64,000 nt of DNA from Phellopilus nigrolimitatus (GCA_021029095.1 JAJOHG010000040.1:186001-250000); one strand, 5' to 3'. Shown: positions 11,594 to 24,356, counted from the first letter of the stretch. The notes: a model not told the origin generated them from the sequence alone. Made by a program: numbers and translations.

Positions 11594-13419
11594 TCATCTC
11601 CTCTCGCTGATTCTACATCGTCTCCAGCGCTTTCTGCACCACGTTTGTCCTATTACGAAGCTTTTATAATATTCTAAAACTACCTCCGTATTGTAGACGG
11701 GCGGCGATCTGATAGTGCCCGGCTCCAACGACGTATTGAGTCGTCTCGTTCTTAACTGCCAACAGTCATACGATGGGCTTTCATTATCAATTGATCCCAG
11801 AGCGACGTTCATGTCGAGCGTCAAATCATCCGCAGCGCGTACAGGCCCACGTCGAATAGCGAGATAAGCTGAAGTCGATACCGCGTTGCTTGTCATCAAA
11901 TGCGTGCAGATTAAGTACGAGTCTGGACAGCATGGTTGCGGATATGCTTTTGTAAATGTAAGCGAAGATTGAAGTGAGTGATCCAAGTTAGGGTCTAACA
12001 TACATGTGCGACAGTATCGAGCTATTTCCTGTACTTTGCTCAAAGAAGGAGCCTGGTAGATTTTTATCCTGAAAGACGCAAAGTAAGCTGGAGAAGGTCA
12101 TCTGCAAACAGCGAAAATGTACCTCGAAAAAAACGAAGTTAGTGAGGTTCGCGATTACCATAACACTGTCAACGCCGTTGTTATATCATATTCGATGTAC
12201 CTATGATTCAGAGTAGAGTGAACTCACGCGAAATAAATGCTACCTGGTCTCATCAGATTCTAAATAATCCTGTGAAGAAAGAAATAGCTTACCATCACGA
12301 ACTACCAGCCAAGTCAACTGCGAGTGCAGACTGCATCGACGTTTCTCACGGATGGTCTGCCATGTCCGCGCCACAGTCAACGTGAAGATAAACCCATCAA
12401 AGATGAGAGTGAGGATGAATGAGATCTCGAAAGCTAGGGAATTGGTTTGCAGATCCGATTTAGTTTAGTTTAGCGGAAACGAGCTGGAAGTTGGAATCGC
12501 TTACGGATAGTCCTGCAAGGAAATGAGCGAGCGATTAAATCAAAGGAATACAAATGATTTACGAGCGGATGAAGGCCGGTAGACATGATCGGAATATGGA
12601 ACCGCCGAATCCATCTAGCCCGAAAGTAAGGAGTATCCCAGAAAACTGCGTTAAAGCCCACTTTCATAACTCCAGTTGTCAGATTTACTAGAATATTTCG
12701 CAGGAAGATCGGAGCTCACGGCAGACGTAGCGACAATTGCCAATCCAAGTAGCGCTGCAGAAATTAAAATCCACTTGTTGCGATTATACAGAGCGTACGT
12801 GCGTATCGAAAGAATGACTGCACACCATTATTTACGCAGATTAGAAAGTCGACTTCGCACGAAAATAAGGATGGGACGGACTGGCAATAGTTACTTGAGT
12901 GATTAGGCTCAGATACCCGTCGAAGCGCACAAAGTTCTTGCAGCTATGCAACGACGAGACTGAGTGAAATGAATGCATACAGAAAGAATAATGACATACA
13001 GCTGATATACAGGTTGTGATCAGCAGCTTGAACCTTATATTCAGTACTTCGGTGCTCACCGAGATATCATCCGGAGGGTCGAAAGCGAGGTACAAAACCA
13101 CGAAATATCCACAAAACGTGACATAACGATTGATCAGGAAAAGTACGCTGCTAAGCGTTAGACGACGCTGCCAGATGCGCCGCACCTCGGTCGGAATGTG
13201 ATAATGTGGTCATAATAAAGGACGGCTGCAGGCGCAATTTAATGTAATCGAATGACAATGAAGTAACCTGAGCGCACTGATCGAGGCGATAGTATAATAC
13301 TGCAGCGTGAAACTGCATGGGCCGAACAGGTGTTTGCGAACATGCGTGGACGGAAGTGCGAATTGGACTCACATTTCTTGCGTCGCCTCGAAGACATAGT
13401 GGTCTCCGGATGAAGCCAT
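11594..13419 (-). pseudogene. DUF6533-family paralogue B (frameshifted)
   Basis: Exon structure matches copy A: ATG at 13419 (MASSGDHYVFEAT), the same first and second introns, exon reading VLYYDHIIT, the FLINRYVTFCGYF exon, IRTYALYNRNKW, then a segment with FDGFIFTLTVARTW and VVRDG, a GSIYF-type junction, MVIANLTN and MLSRLVLNLHAFD. Two lesions are visible. In the codons after HIIT, copy A has TTCCCGACC where copy B has TTCCGACC (near 13193-13195), a 1-nt loss that shifts the frame before RRIW. A second indel lies in the cytoplasmic tail after RYSTW (near 11840-11855). In the restored frame the tail would run to a stop at 11594. Most splice sites are still intact, so the decay is recent. Confidence 0.75.
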
Positions 13420-14755
13420 GTAGAAGCCAGAAAGGAGCCAGAAGTGGAAGTGGGAAGAAGACGACAGCGCATGTCAGCCGAGTTCTTTATCTGCAATAAA
13501 TACAATAAAAAGCACTCGCGATCAGACTTTGGTGCACACAAATCAACCTAAGATCCCGGAACTCCAAGAATAAAATGTATGCCCAGAAACTGTTCTGGAT
13601 ATCGAGACAGCTGGTTATTGGCTGATGCGAGAACGACGGTTGATAAGGGAGGATCTTTAGAGACAGCGAAAATTAAGATGAAATCCCTCTTTGCGAATGA
13701 AGCCCATCTCTCGGATTTGAGTATATAGAACGTTGGCACATCTGGGACCATGTCCACATCATGCTCATAACGTTCTGCCTGGTTCAAAGCTAAAGCTGAT
13801 ATAAGTGCAAGAAACCAAAAAAAAAAAGCGAAGATAGCAATGCGGAAGTCAAAGGCTCAGCGATATTAAGGCGGTGAGAAGCGACGCAGGTGCTTTGGTG
13901 AGTTTGACAGATGCCATCATGACAATCTGAAACTGTGCAGTCCATGATATTTCTTGATACTTATTTCAACCCTCGGAGAACAGGCCGATGAAAATCGGTC
14001 TTCAGGTTTTCTGAAAATGCTTCTTGCACTTTGTTGTCATTTTATTTTTTGAAGTGGGCTGCATGTAGACTTTTCAGATTCAAGATATTATGCACGAATG
14101 ACGAATGAGAGTAGTCCGTGGACAACTCACTGCAAGGCGGCCGTTGAGTCACCCGGCTGCCGCCCGGGCCGGGCCCTGCACGTGTTTCTCCTCTCCCTGA
14201 TCTTACGCGGCGAGTGCTCAGCTTCAACGACATATATGCATACGAAGTTGGCCCGCACTTATTTATATCGTCTCGGGATTTCACTTGTCATAAAATAGAT
14301 ATGTATGAGTATGCTCCTGTGGTTTGCTTTTACTCGTGTTCGGGTATGGCAGATTAAATAACGAGACTGATGATGCTGATTTCAGGCGGGCTGCTGGCTT
14401 TCCGTCCTTCGCAACGAGTTGGACGCCAAAAATGAGAGACCAGACCATAACCCAACTTTATAAGAACAAATTGCGAGCGTTATACATAGGGAAAAAAAGA
14501 ATTTCACTGCGTGATTCGTGGGTCATGGATAAAGAACGTCGATGGCTCAAAATATAGTAACATAACTATGAATGGAAAGGACGGTACGGTACTCAAGATT
14601 ATCGTGAGGGCTGAAACCATTAGAACCCCCGATCGATGTCTACCTAACAGAAAACCCTCTTTGATCGGCTGAAGCTTGCACAGACGACTTGCGCGACATT
14701 ATGATCTTTGCCGAACCATTTTTCCGCATAATTATCAATTCTTACTGCCAATAGG
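13420..14755. other. Spacer between DUF6533 copies B and C
   Basis: The first 80 bp, upstream of copy B, matches the corresponding region of copies A and C, including an AT-rich ATAAATACA-like box. The rest holds only short open frames (for example 13548-13787, minus strand, 79 codons) with no recognised motif. Confidence 0.35.
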
Positions 14756-16288
14756 TCATTGCGATGGGTTCCCGTTATTAGTCATGCTCACATCGAGCGC
14801 TAAATCGTCCGCAGCGTGTTCAGTCCACGTCGAATAGTGCGAAATGCCGAAGTCCATGCTGGGCAGCGGGTGCGACAAACTGGTCGCTCCGCGCTGCTCG
14901 TCGTCAAATGAGTGCAGATTAAGTAGGAGTCTTGACAGCATGGTTGCGGATATGCCTTTATAAATGTAATCAATGATTGAAAAGCAGAGATCCTAAGGAG
15001 GACGCATAAGGAGGACGCACATATGCGATAATATCGAATTGTTTCCCGCACTTTATGCGAATAAGGAGTTTTGCAGGTTCTTGTTCGAAAAGTCAGTCAG
15101 CTAGAGAACCCTTAAAATCAGTGAAAGGTCTACTAAGAAAAGAAGTTGTTGTGTGAAAAAAGGGCTTACCATCACGAACAACCAGCCAAGTCAGCTGCGA
15201 GTGCAGACCACATCGACGTTGCTCATGGATGGCTTTCCATGTCCGCACCACCGTCAACGTGAAGATAAACCCGTCAAAAATGAGAGTGAGGAGGAGTGAG
15301 ATTCTGAAAGCTAGGGAGTTGGTTTGCAGATCCGGTTTAATTTAGTTTTGCGGAAACGAACTGGGATCTCTTACGGATAGACCTAAGGGAAATGACCGAG
15401 AGATGAAATCAAAGGAATTTAAATGTTTTACGAGAGGATGAAACCAGGCAGACATGATCGAAACACGGAACCGCCGAATCCATCTAGCCCGAAACTAAGG
15501 AGTATCCCAGAAAACTGCGTTAAAGCCCACTTTCCTACCGCCAGTCGTCAGATTTACTAGATATTCTCAGGAAGACTGGTACTCACGGCAGACGTGATGA
15601 CAGTTGCCAATCCAAGTAACGTTGTAGAAATCAAAATCCACTTGTTGCATTCATACAGAGCGTACGTGCGCATAGAAAGCATGACTGCATCGCGATATTC
15701 ACACATATTAGACAAGTAAGCCCGCGTGGGAATAGGATAGCGACGAACTAGCGATGATTATTTGAGTGAACAAGCTCAGATACCCATCGATGCGCGCAAA
15801 GTTCTTGCAGCTATGTAGAGAGGCCCGTGAAATAAAGACATATAGACAGCATATTCACGTACAGCTTATGTTTAGGCTGAGATCAATAGCTTTAACCTCA
15901 TATTCAGTCTTCAGTACTCACGAGGATGTTATCCGGTGGGTCAAAAAGGAGGTATAAAACCACAAAATAGCCACAAAACGTGACATAGCGATTTATCAGG
16001 AAAAGGGCACTACTGAGTGTTAGACGGCGCTGCCAGATGCGTCGCAGCTCAGTCGGAAACGTGATGATGTGGTCATAGTATAAAACCGCTACATGGCGTA
16101 TTTTAATGTAGTAGCAACAATAACGAAGTAGCTTGGACGTACTGATCGAGGCGATAGTATAGTACTGCAGCGTGAAACCAAACGGGAAAGAATAGGTATC
16201 TGTGAGCTTGAGCTTAACGTGCTTGTGAAACTTGGACTCATATTTCCTGAGTCGCTTCGAAGACGAAGCCTCGTACAGACAGAGTCAT
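14756..16288 (-). pseudogene. DUF6533-family paralogue C (splice sites and exons lost)
   Basis: ATG at 16288 opens MTLSVRGFVFEAT. The first intron has lost both borders: the donor reads ATGAGT where A and B have GTGAGT, and the acceptor reads TTTGG where A and B end in TAG or CAG. Downstream exons are conserved (VLYYDHIITFPTELRRIW, FLINRYVTFCGYF, MRTYALYECNKW, FDGFIFTLTVVRTW, VVRDG). The short exon pair encoding SIYFA and MVVANLVN, present in A and B, is missing between about 15060 and 15170. The C-terminal exon ends in frame after NGNPSQ with a much shorter tail than copy A. A functional full-length product is unlikely. Confidence 0.7.
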
Positions 16289-16809
16289 GAGAGAAGGAGC
16301 CAGGTGTGCGAGTGGGGTCGAAGAAGACAATGCACGTTGATCAAGCTCTTCGTTTGCGTTAAATACAGGGAGAAATGCACGCGATCAGTCATTAGTATTG
16401 CCGAAGAGCACTATAGCATCATGGACGGGGACTATCATTATCGCGCTATCGGGATTTGGGACAAGATTGAAGCATCTTCAGGGCTGATTTAGAGATCAAG
16501 GTTCCGAGCAAGCACCGGGCGCAAACAACAGTGATGGCCCAGAATCAAGTATTAAGTGTCATTAGATCGAAGGGATTCGAGTCTATGCAAACCTAATGAT
16601 ACATTCTTTTGAGATGCGTCTATATAAGTACGAGTGTAGACTTCTTGCCAGTGTCGTGAAGTGAGGAGGAAAGTCAATATCAGTGATAAGCCGTAAATCG
16701 TACAAGTTGAAATAGCGCTCGTGACCTCGTCATAGATATGCACGGGAAAAGGACGTCCGGAACAAAAGCAACAGACCTAGAAGAAACGTGAACAATATAT
16801 AATAAGCCA
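16289..16809. other. Upstream region of DUF6533 copy C and 3' flank of MFS gene
   Basis: The part next to 16289 resembles the upstream regions of copies A and B (AT-rich GTTAAATACA). The part next to 16809 should be the 3' UTR of the MFS gene. No gene was recognised. Confidence 0.4.
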
Positions 16810-18730
16810 TCAGCTAGGCGCGTCAGCCTTTTCGATTTCAGCCTGACTCTGCACTGCCGTGATCTTCCCCTCCTCCGGCTCACTGTGCATGCTTTCTGGC
16901 TTCCCTTGTTGTCCAACAGGGCCAACACCACGCAGGAAGAGCAGGGCAAGGATCGAAGCGAAAGCACCGAATGCGAATACCATCCACTGTGCTGCGCGGT
17001 ATGCGTCGAGCTGGATGTCCCTCCCAGACTCGTTTGTCTCGCTCCTAAGCACGGTATTATGCACGATCGTCGTGGCCGCGAGGCCGAGCGCAGTGCCGAG
17101 CTGCGTGAGCGTCTGGAAGAGCCCGCCCGCGAGGCTCTGCTCGTGCGGCGCACTCACTTTAGCGACGAAAATGGTCCCGCACGCGAACACGAAGTCCGCG
17201 CCGAACACGCTGCAGATCGCCGCGGGGAAGCCGAATGCCCAGTACGGCGCAGAGGGGACGATGACCGCGAAGAGGAGGCCCGCGAGCCCCGTGAGCAGCG
17301 TGCCGGCAGCGACGAGGAACACGACCGGCAGGCGCCCCACGACAGCCGCGACGAGCACATTGCACGAGATCCCGACGACAAACATCGGAAGCATGCGGAT
17401 CGAAGTCAACACGGGCTCGAGGCCCTGGTAGTCCTGGTAATAGAGCTGCGCCCAGAAAGACCAGCTAAGGAAGGACGCCCATTCGAGGAATGCAATGCAT
17501 TGCACCGCTGCGAACTTTCCGTGCGCGCGCGACCACATGGAGAGCTTCATAAGCGGTGGGCGGCGGGCGCCCGACATGTCGCTTTCCAGATACCACTGCC
17601 ATACGATGAATGCGACGAGCATAAACACGCCGATGATCAGGAGCGCGATGATGTATGGCGTCCGCCAGCGCTGCGGTGCGAGCTCGCCTTCGCCCAGGAT
17701 GAACGTGATGAGCACGAGCGCGCTCGTCACTAGCGTAGCGCCGAGCCAGTCGACGCGTTTGTCTTTCTCTTGCGACGGGAGGTCCGCATCGATGAAGAAA
17801 ATGCCACCGATGAAAACGAGCAACGCGAGGCCCGCGGTGAGGAAGAACGGCGCACGCCACGTCACGGGGGCCCACTGCGTGAGAATGCCACCGATCTGCA
17901 TGCCAACTGCGCCTCCAACGGGCGCGCCAGCTGAGAACGTCGAAAATGCGATGGAACGAGCGCGCGAGGGTGGAAACGCGTGGGCGAGGATGCCGAGAGA
18001 AGCAGGCACCATCGCTGCAGGACCCAAACCCTGGACGCCACGCAGTATATCGAGCGTGAGGATATCATTTGCAAAGCCACACCCAAGCGAGAGAGCTCCA
18101 AGCCATAAAGCGCCAAGAAGGAATGCTTTCTTACGGCCGTAAAGGTCGGCTAATCGTCCGAAGAAGATGAGTAAGCATCCCTTGATGAAGTTTAAAACTT
18201 ATCAGATAAAAATAGCAATAGACATTGCAAGGACATACCGATGAAAGAGAGTACGCGGACACGATCCACTGCAGCTGGTCCTCGGGTACATTGAAGTCTT
18301 GACCAATACGCGGCAATGATATTGATGCAGATGAAGATGAAGAAATCTTGAAGACGTACTTAAACAACCGCAAGATGAAGAATAAAGCAAGACAAAAACT
18401 TACATTTACGATCATGCCAATCGTACACGTCGCAACGAGCATGATAGATTGTATCCGCGATCTCTGGCGTGCAAATCCGACGTTCGCACCTGCGCCTTCA
18501 CCCTCGTCCTTACCCCCGGCATTATCCTCGTGACCAATATCTGTGGCGTCTGTGGTATCCATACCTCTCACACTCGGCGACCGCGTATTCGCGTTCGACA
18601 CAGCAATGGCAGTGGTCGAGCTCGCAGTCGATGAGAACAAGACTGCTAGTGAGGGCTTAGCACGTAGCTCCTGCTCCTTTTGAGCGACATCGAAGGTGTC
18701 GGAGCCGGCATCGCCTGACGTTTCGTGCAT
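16810..18730 (-). CDS. MFS transporter, DHA2/14-TM drug:H+ antiporter type
   Basis: Three exons (18730-18404, 18346-18239, 18180-16810) sum to 601 residues with all junctions in phase 0. The first about 95 residues are polar and disordered. The first membrane segment (ATCTIGMIVN) follows, then a periplasm-side loop ending PEDQLQWIVSAYSLSS. Next is MFS motif A, GRLADLYGRKK, at about residue 152. RGVQGLGPAAMVPASLG and FSAGAPVGGAVG match the antiporter motif C region of the DHA families. At least twelve more hydrophobic segments follow, ending in an acidic tail. The length and GxxxGPxxGG-like motif fit DHA2 exporters of fungi, which pump drugs or small metabolites from the cytosol across the plasma membrane by proton exchange. 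The substrate cannot be told. It stands alone, not beside a biosynthetic cluster. Confidence 0.88.
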
Positions 18731-19642
18731 GGAAAAGACGTCCGCGAGCTAGAGTCGGAAGCTGGACACCTGAAGGGTCTTCTGGCAAAAGCTCAATCGA
18801 GAAAGGCAATTGACGTTATGGTAGAGATTAGGCTTGAAGTCAAGCTTGAGATGTAGACAAATACAAGTCGCGGGAGAGATATGGCAAGTTCGTTCAAAAC
18901 TCAGCGTCGGGTACCCATAGATATAGGAAGAGAAAGACGGAACAAAAGACAAAAGTGGGCAGAGTTCGCTTGCACTTTTATCGCTTGAACCTGCCGAGAG
19001 CCGACCGGCGACGACGGGATAGGACGCATCAGCAGTCACGTGCTCTGATCCCGGCTGCCGGTTTTCCCATTTTCGGATCAGGATTATTGAGGCGCATCCC
19101 GAGCTCGGATGTGCGGGGTATCATTGCCTCTCTCGGTCGAAAAGCGGAGGGAAGGTAACCAATGGAGGGCTTGCGGAGGTAAAATGGACACCAATGTGTA
19201 ACCAATGGCATAAAATCGTAGTGCGGACGATGTGACGAGAGCGCAAACTTCACACCGGACGGCCTGCCAAGGTTGCGGTCGCGCATTTCACACTCAGTAA
19301 GTGGAACATTGTCAGCGTCGTCAAATTCAAAATCTGCTTCCCAGCCTTGATCGCGCGGAAGTGCGGTTGAGCCGCGGTGCAAACAGACACAAGAAAAGAA
19401 GTGAGTGCTGTGATGGTTGACACGCTGTGGCTGCCCTGTGGCCCAGAATTTGATGTTGATCTCAGCACACATGATCTCGCACTGCGTATTGAAGGCTGCG
19501 GCAAGGAGGATGAGCGATGAAACTCAAGTTAGAGAGATGAATACTCGTCATAACGGGGGCCGACAACTGTGGGGAGGTCAAGACTTTGATAAACATTCAA
19601 AGATGAATGTCACCTTCTTGTCAGGCTATTCTCCGTACTGAC
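18731..19642. other. Upstream region of MFS gene, no other gene recognised
   Basis: Contains the presumed promoter and 5' UTR of the MFS gene. Short open frames on both strands lack motifs. The right end abuts the target-site duplication of the KDZ transposon. Confidence 0.4.
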
Positions 19643-19650
19643 CGTGAGTC
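19643..19650. repeat. 8-bp target-site duplication of KDZ element (left)
   Basis: CGTGAGTC immediately precedes the left terminal repeat, and the same octamer immediately follows the right terminal repeat at 36894-36901. From memory, 8-bp duplications are reported for Zisupton-type KDZ elements; that recollection was not verified. Confidence 0.85.
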
Positions 19651-20248
19651 CACCTGCGGCTTACACATAAACGTAACTAGGTAGACGGTGTCACGCGGTC
19701 GGTAACACCACCTAAGGTGGTTGAATAAAGCGTGTCGGCCTATACTGCCCAGAATACTGGCAATATATCTGAGCTTTAGAAAAGAAATTTCGAGCAGGTC
19801 ACGGGGATCTGGAGCACGTTCCGGACCACCGGCTACCAGTCACCGGAGCATGTCTCGGCAATGTGAATAAGGTTCTCCGACGTCTCCCGCACTTCCCCGA
19901 CAATCCCCGCCCATCACTCATGCGCCCCTCAGCGTCCGATCATCGTCTACCTGTCGAGCTCGTCGTCGCCGACGATGAGCACGACTATCTTGCTCATTTC
20001 TTCACCATTTGACTCCGTTTTTTTTGCTCTGTGTACTATTTTGTAGTTAGATTTCATCAGTCCTCATTTTCCTTACGGTCTGCATGATTGCAGTATGAAA
20101 CACAATTTACGGCTCACATCAAATGAATATCACTATAATTTGTCAGCAGATCATTACCGCAGAGTGCCGAGAAGTGTTCTGAAACTGTGGCACTGTAATT
20201 TGTCAGCAAATCAATACCGAGAAGCTGTGGCAATGATGGCGATCCTCG
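19651..20248 (+). repeat. Left terminal inverted repeat of KDZ element
   Basis: About 598 bp that match the reverse complement of 36289-36893 with scattered substitutions and small indels. The outermost 30 bp are identical. The inner part carries two diverged copies of a unit beginning CACTRTAATTTGTCAGCARATCA, about 60 bp apart. Such subterminal repeats are plausible transposase binding sites (inference). Confidence 0.85.
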
Positions 20249-20288
20249 CCTATCCCTTGCTTCTGCGCTTGCCATCACCAATCCACGT

Positions 20289-20390
20289 ATCATGCTCGCT
20301 GTCGCTAATGATGCGCTCCAATATTGTGCTCGCTGTCGCTGACGATGAGCTCGAGTATCGTGCTCGCTGTCGCTGATGATGCGCTTGAGT
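20289..20390 (+). repeat. 34-bp tandem repeat, three copies
   Basis: Three consecutive 34-bp units, each containing GCTCGCTGTCGCT followed by a variable ATGATG-like core, at 20289-20322, 20323-20356 and 20357-20390. The array lies just inside the left inverted repeat. I do not see it at the right end, although CGACGATGAGC-like words occur in both repeats. Confidence 0.8.
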
Positions 20391-20592
20391 ATCCTGGGCT
20401 ATCTCATTTGTTTCTTATGACTATGCGTGAATGACATTGCTGATGTTGGCGTACACGACATGTGTGTGACGGCATGCAAACTGTTCGTGTGCCTCAAAGT
20501 AACCAGCTGTCCGATCAGTTTTCCTTTCATCGACGCTCTACATTCTACAGCTACTAGCCAAAGGTACTCTGTGGGACAGGAAACAAACCAAT

Positions 20593-23500
20593 ATGCCAAA
20601 GGTCAAGGGTGTTTCCAAGTCAATCAACGGCCGCACAATCCATTTCTTGTCAAACGGCGATGTACGGTCGGTACGAGGCGTATTGAAGGCGAAACAGCAG
20701 AACACTGCTGATGAAGTTAATGGTGATAGGAAGTCCGGTGAGTCAAACGACAAGGAAAGAAGAAGCAGCTCTGACAATTCGCAGCTTATCAGCATGCTAG
20801 GGTTGCTAGGGGTGACCCAGACCTCGCTCACAAGGCCGCGGAAGACCATGTCATGAATGATGGGGCTGACAATGACGTAGACTGGCGAGACGAGGATATG
20901 GATGAGGCAGCCAGTGGCTCGAATGCAGACGAGGAATTCGACGAAATCATTGACATTATATATCCATTGAGGTGCAAAATTGTTATTTATCAATCGGTAT
21001 ACTCGCTCATTTATTAGCAGGGTACACAAAATTAGAAGAAAGGACTACCGTACATACAGGAACCAGCGAGCACAGGAGATCGCAAACTGGTCTGGGCTGT
21101 ATCCTGAGCTTGTGGACGCTTACCAACACTGGGATCTCAAAGGACCGCCCGAGGACGTCAACTTGCATCCGCCGTCATCTCCGCTTGCGAGCGCCAATGC
21201 TGAGGCGCCAGCGCATGCGCCGTCATCTCCACTTGCGAGCGCCAATGCTAAGGCGCCAACGCATGCGCCAATCATGGTCACGGAGATGTTTGAACGGCAT
21301 CAAGTTGCCTTTCCCATTAGCGAAATGCACGGTTTGACGACAGTAATGATGCGACATGGATTCATCGGTACAGCTCCTCTTCACCCGACAAGCGCAATCA
21401 GCATAACCATGCTGGAGATATACCGAACATTGAGCAATCGTTGCCCTAGCCTGTCGATCCAGGCATTTGTACGAGGGGCTTGTGATTTGCAAAAAGTGAG
21501 TTTAATCTACCTTCCTGTCAAACTGAAAGCTCATTGAAGCAGGTTGCATACAAGGGAGGGATGCGAAAAGCATTCTCACAAGCGTTTGATGTCTATTTAG
21601 AGATTCTGCATCGAATTGACCAACAACTCGACCGCGTTTTGTACAGCAGTACGCTATTAACCAAACTTCACAGTGCCTGCCCGGCGTGCGCTTTCAAGGT
21701 TAAAGACGAGCCTGCAATGAAATTTTCGGTCCTGATGGCTATGGATGGCAATGAATCTCTCAAGCGCGTCCATCGAACCCAAACCACCATAGACGACGTA
21801 ACAGTCAGCGTCGAAAATCCTGATTCACGCGAACGGGGATCCCATTTCTTCATGGGAGCAGATGATGTCAATGTTTTCAAAAATGAAGTCAAACGTCGAA
21901 AGCCTGCAAAGGCGAAGGTAAGTACAATTCATATATAGCAATGCGCTGGATAATATTCTCTTGTGATTCAGGTTAAAGCTGCAGGAGTAACGTCGATGAA
22001 CGGCGACAGTAGCGACAGCGACGAAGACATACCACCTCACGAGACAACCAAGAAGCCTGTTCCAGAAGACGAAGAGGGTTCGCCAGTCGATGGTGCTGCA
22101 GAAGACTCGCCGTGCGTTGATAGATGGAGCAATCTCGCGGCTGAATCAAACAAGAAGATGTGCGGGATTTTCGAGGAGACTGGAATCTTTATCTCGGCAT
22201 GCCGACACGGTATCGTACAACAGCTCTGCGACATGATTCGTAGTGGCGAACTGTGAGTGTTGTCCCCTTACCATGTATATCTTACTGATTCTTTTCTTTG
22301 CAGTGCAAAATATCCTCTTGCCCTCCTTGACAGGCTCATGGAGTCTTTCGGCGACAATATTTTGCAAGGTTACGACATTGGATGCGGGTTTTCGACAACT
22401 GCCAACAACAGTGGATTACTAGGACCGAAGCTGCGAGCTCAGCGGTGCCGACTGTGCTGTAACGCATTCCATGGCCACGCACACTGTCGACTCTGCCAGC
22501 TGAGATGGCATCCGTTATATATCAAAGGTGCAGGCTTGGAAGACTTCGAGACGTGTGAACGAGTCTTTTCGGAGTCAAATAAACTAGCTGCAGTTACGCG
22601 CCATGCTTCCAAATTCCATCGTCGCCAGGCAATTCTCCGATACTTCGCAAGGTGGAATATTGACAAGTACGCAGAAATTCGTGAGTGTTCCGCTTTACAG
22701 CTCATAGTACCGCTTGGCTCATTTTCAATCAGCACGTTTTATCTTCGGGAACTACAAACAGGCGCTCGAGAATATCAAGATCATTTCAGCAGAGCTCATC
22801 AAAGCCAAGCAAGCACTGAATATTCACTCAGACGAGGTCTTCGTTGCATGGCATGAGGAAGAGCTCAAGTACCTTCAATCGCTGAAGGATGCGCCAAAAC
22901 TCGATGATCTCGCGATGCAGTATGTGTCGACGCTTCGTAAACTCTCAGCTGCGAAGTCAGTTTTGTTCTCTTCCTTTTTTCATTGATATCTTTCCTGTTT
23001 TTTCTTTAGATGCTGATACCTTTTTTCAAGGGAATCATATGCTCGCACGAATGTTCTGTGGGCAGCAGTACCGTCTGAATCATTCCAGCATGAGGCATTC
23101 TGGCAAGAAAGTTCCTCCCAAACGTGCAAACTCGAGCACGCGCGACGACGAGGACTTGCTAAAGTCATCTCATTGCAGGAATCTGCGGAACAGCTCGAAG
23201 AGAAGCTGGGAATTACTCAGCGATGGTCGGAGGGTAGCGATGGGTGGAAACGCGCTAGCGCGGACGTGGCTACCCGGAACTATCAGCGCGCTATTGATCG
23301 TCTCGAAGGTCTTGTCGTTCAGCGACTATTTGAGCTAGGAAAGCAACATCGCGCTCAAACAGGTGAGCGATTTCTTTTCCATCAGTCAGTCTGAAATTAC
23401 TTGATATTACTTCTATAGGGTACAAGTTGCGAAAGCACATCGCAAAAGCGATCAAAGTGCGGTCACGAGCAATAAGACGAGCAATAAAAAAGTACAACAA

Positions 23501-24071
23501 TGCTGCTGCTGAAATGACACCACACCGCCCACCCCTCGAAGCGGACGACGTGCTCAACTATGTCTTCCTCGCTGAGTTCGACCTTCTACGTGACAGTCGC
23601 TTCGAGGTACATAAGAAAGCATGGTCAAGCCCAGCGGCACGCGAAGCATCGGTAGCTTACTTCAAGCTCGAGCGATCACAAGAGGAGATCATTCGCCTCA
23701 ATGTAGAAACGCGCCGGGTCAGCACTTTCATCCGCGACTTTGAGGAGCAACTTCAAGATTGTGTGCGCATGCTTGGCGAGACTAACAAGCTCCTAGCTCA
23801 CCAGATGGTGAAACGGCAGGCTTTATTTGTTGCTCTACACCGAGTAATGCGAGCGCGTATTGCTGATATTGAACTCCTGCCAGGATTCACAGGTACTGCG
23901 GGGCCAGGTACAGTTCTCCATTCTACAGACTCTACTGATGCTTTCCTGCCTGTTGGTAATGACAGACGTGGAGAGAGTGACTCGGAGGATGATGGGGATG
24001 AGGATGGGGATGAGGAGGCAGACCAAGCCACAGACGAAGTGGTCGAAATATATACAATTGTCGAAGACTAG
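20593..24071 (+). CDS. KDZ-superfamily transposase, 1015 aa
   Basis: Nine exons (20593-20737, 20785-20971, 21021-21495, 21543-21917, 21972-22252, 22304-22680, 22733-22955, 23031-23362, 23419-24071) sum to 3048 nt with every junction in phase. The KDZ landmarks occur in order: a CPACAF zinc-binding pair near residue 315, FSVLMAMDGN near 329-338 (likely catalytic Asp), CRHG near 471, KYPLALL, GYDIGCGF near 510 (second acidic site), FHGHAH, HPLY, GAGLEDFE, CERVFSESN and the FHRRQAILRYF helix. The C-terminal 350 residues are coiled-coil-like, with an acidic end. The exon after 21021 carries a short tandem repeat of a proline-rich unit (PSSPLASANA twice). The protein should cut and paste this element in the nucleus using an RNase H-fold active site. 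No internal stop or frameshift was seen. Confidence 0.92.
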
Positions 24072-24351
24072 TAGTAGAACACATAATCTAATCAATGTTT
24101 CCCTAGTTATGCATAACAAAATAATTGAACCGAATGTATCTTAGTCTGAATGTGTTCCGGCATAGATAGTATCATGAGTACGAACAATAGTACTTGGGTG
24201 TTTGGGACAAGTTGCACAGACAATCGTCCCAAAAGTTGACAAAAAGATTAGCTATAAGATATATTAAGTCATGTGCTATCTATCGAGTGTTTGAGAGTAC
24301 TGGTCAACTGATAATTTATGCTCGTGGCTAAGGGTAGGATCAAGACATACA

Positions 24352-24356
24352 GTTCC
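24352..24356. repeat. 5-bp target-site duplication of gypsy element (left)
   Basis: GTTCC just outside the left LTR. The same five bases follow the right LTR at 31877-31881. Confidence 0.85.

Noticed and set aside
16859..18142. Long plus-strand frames opposite the MFS gene (up to 282 codons)
   Set aside because: They are antisense shadows of a GC-rich coding exon; composition is Arg/Glu-rich without motifs.
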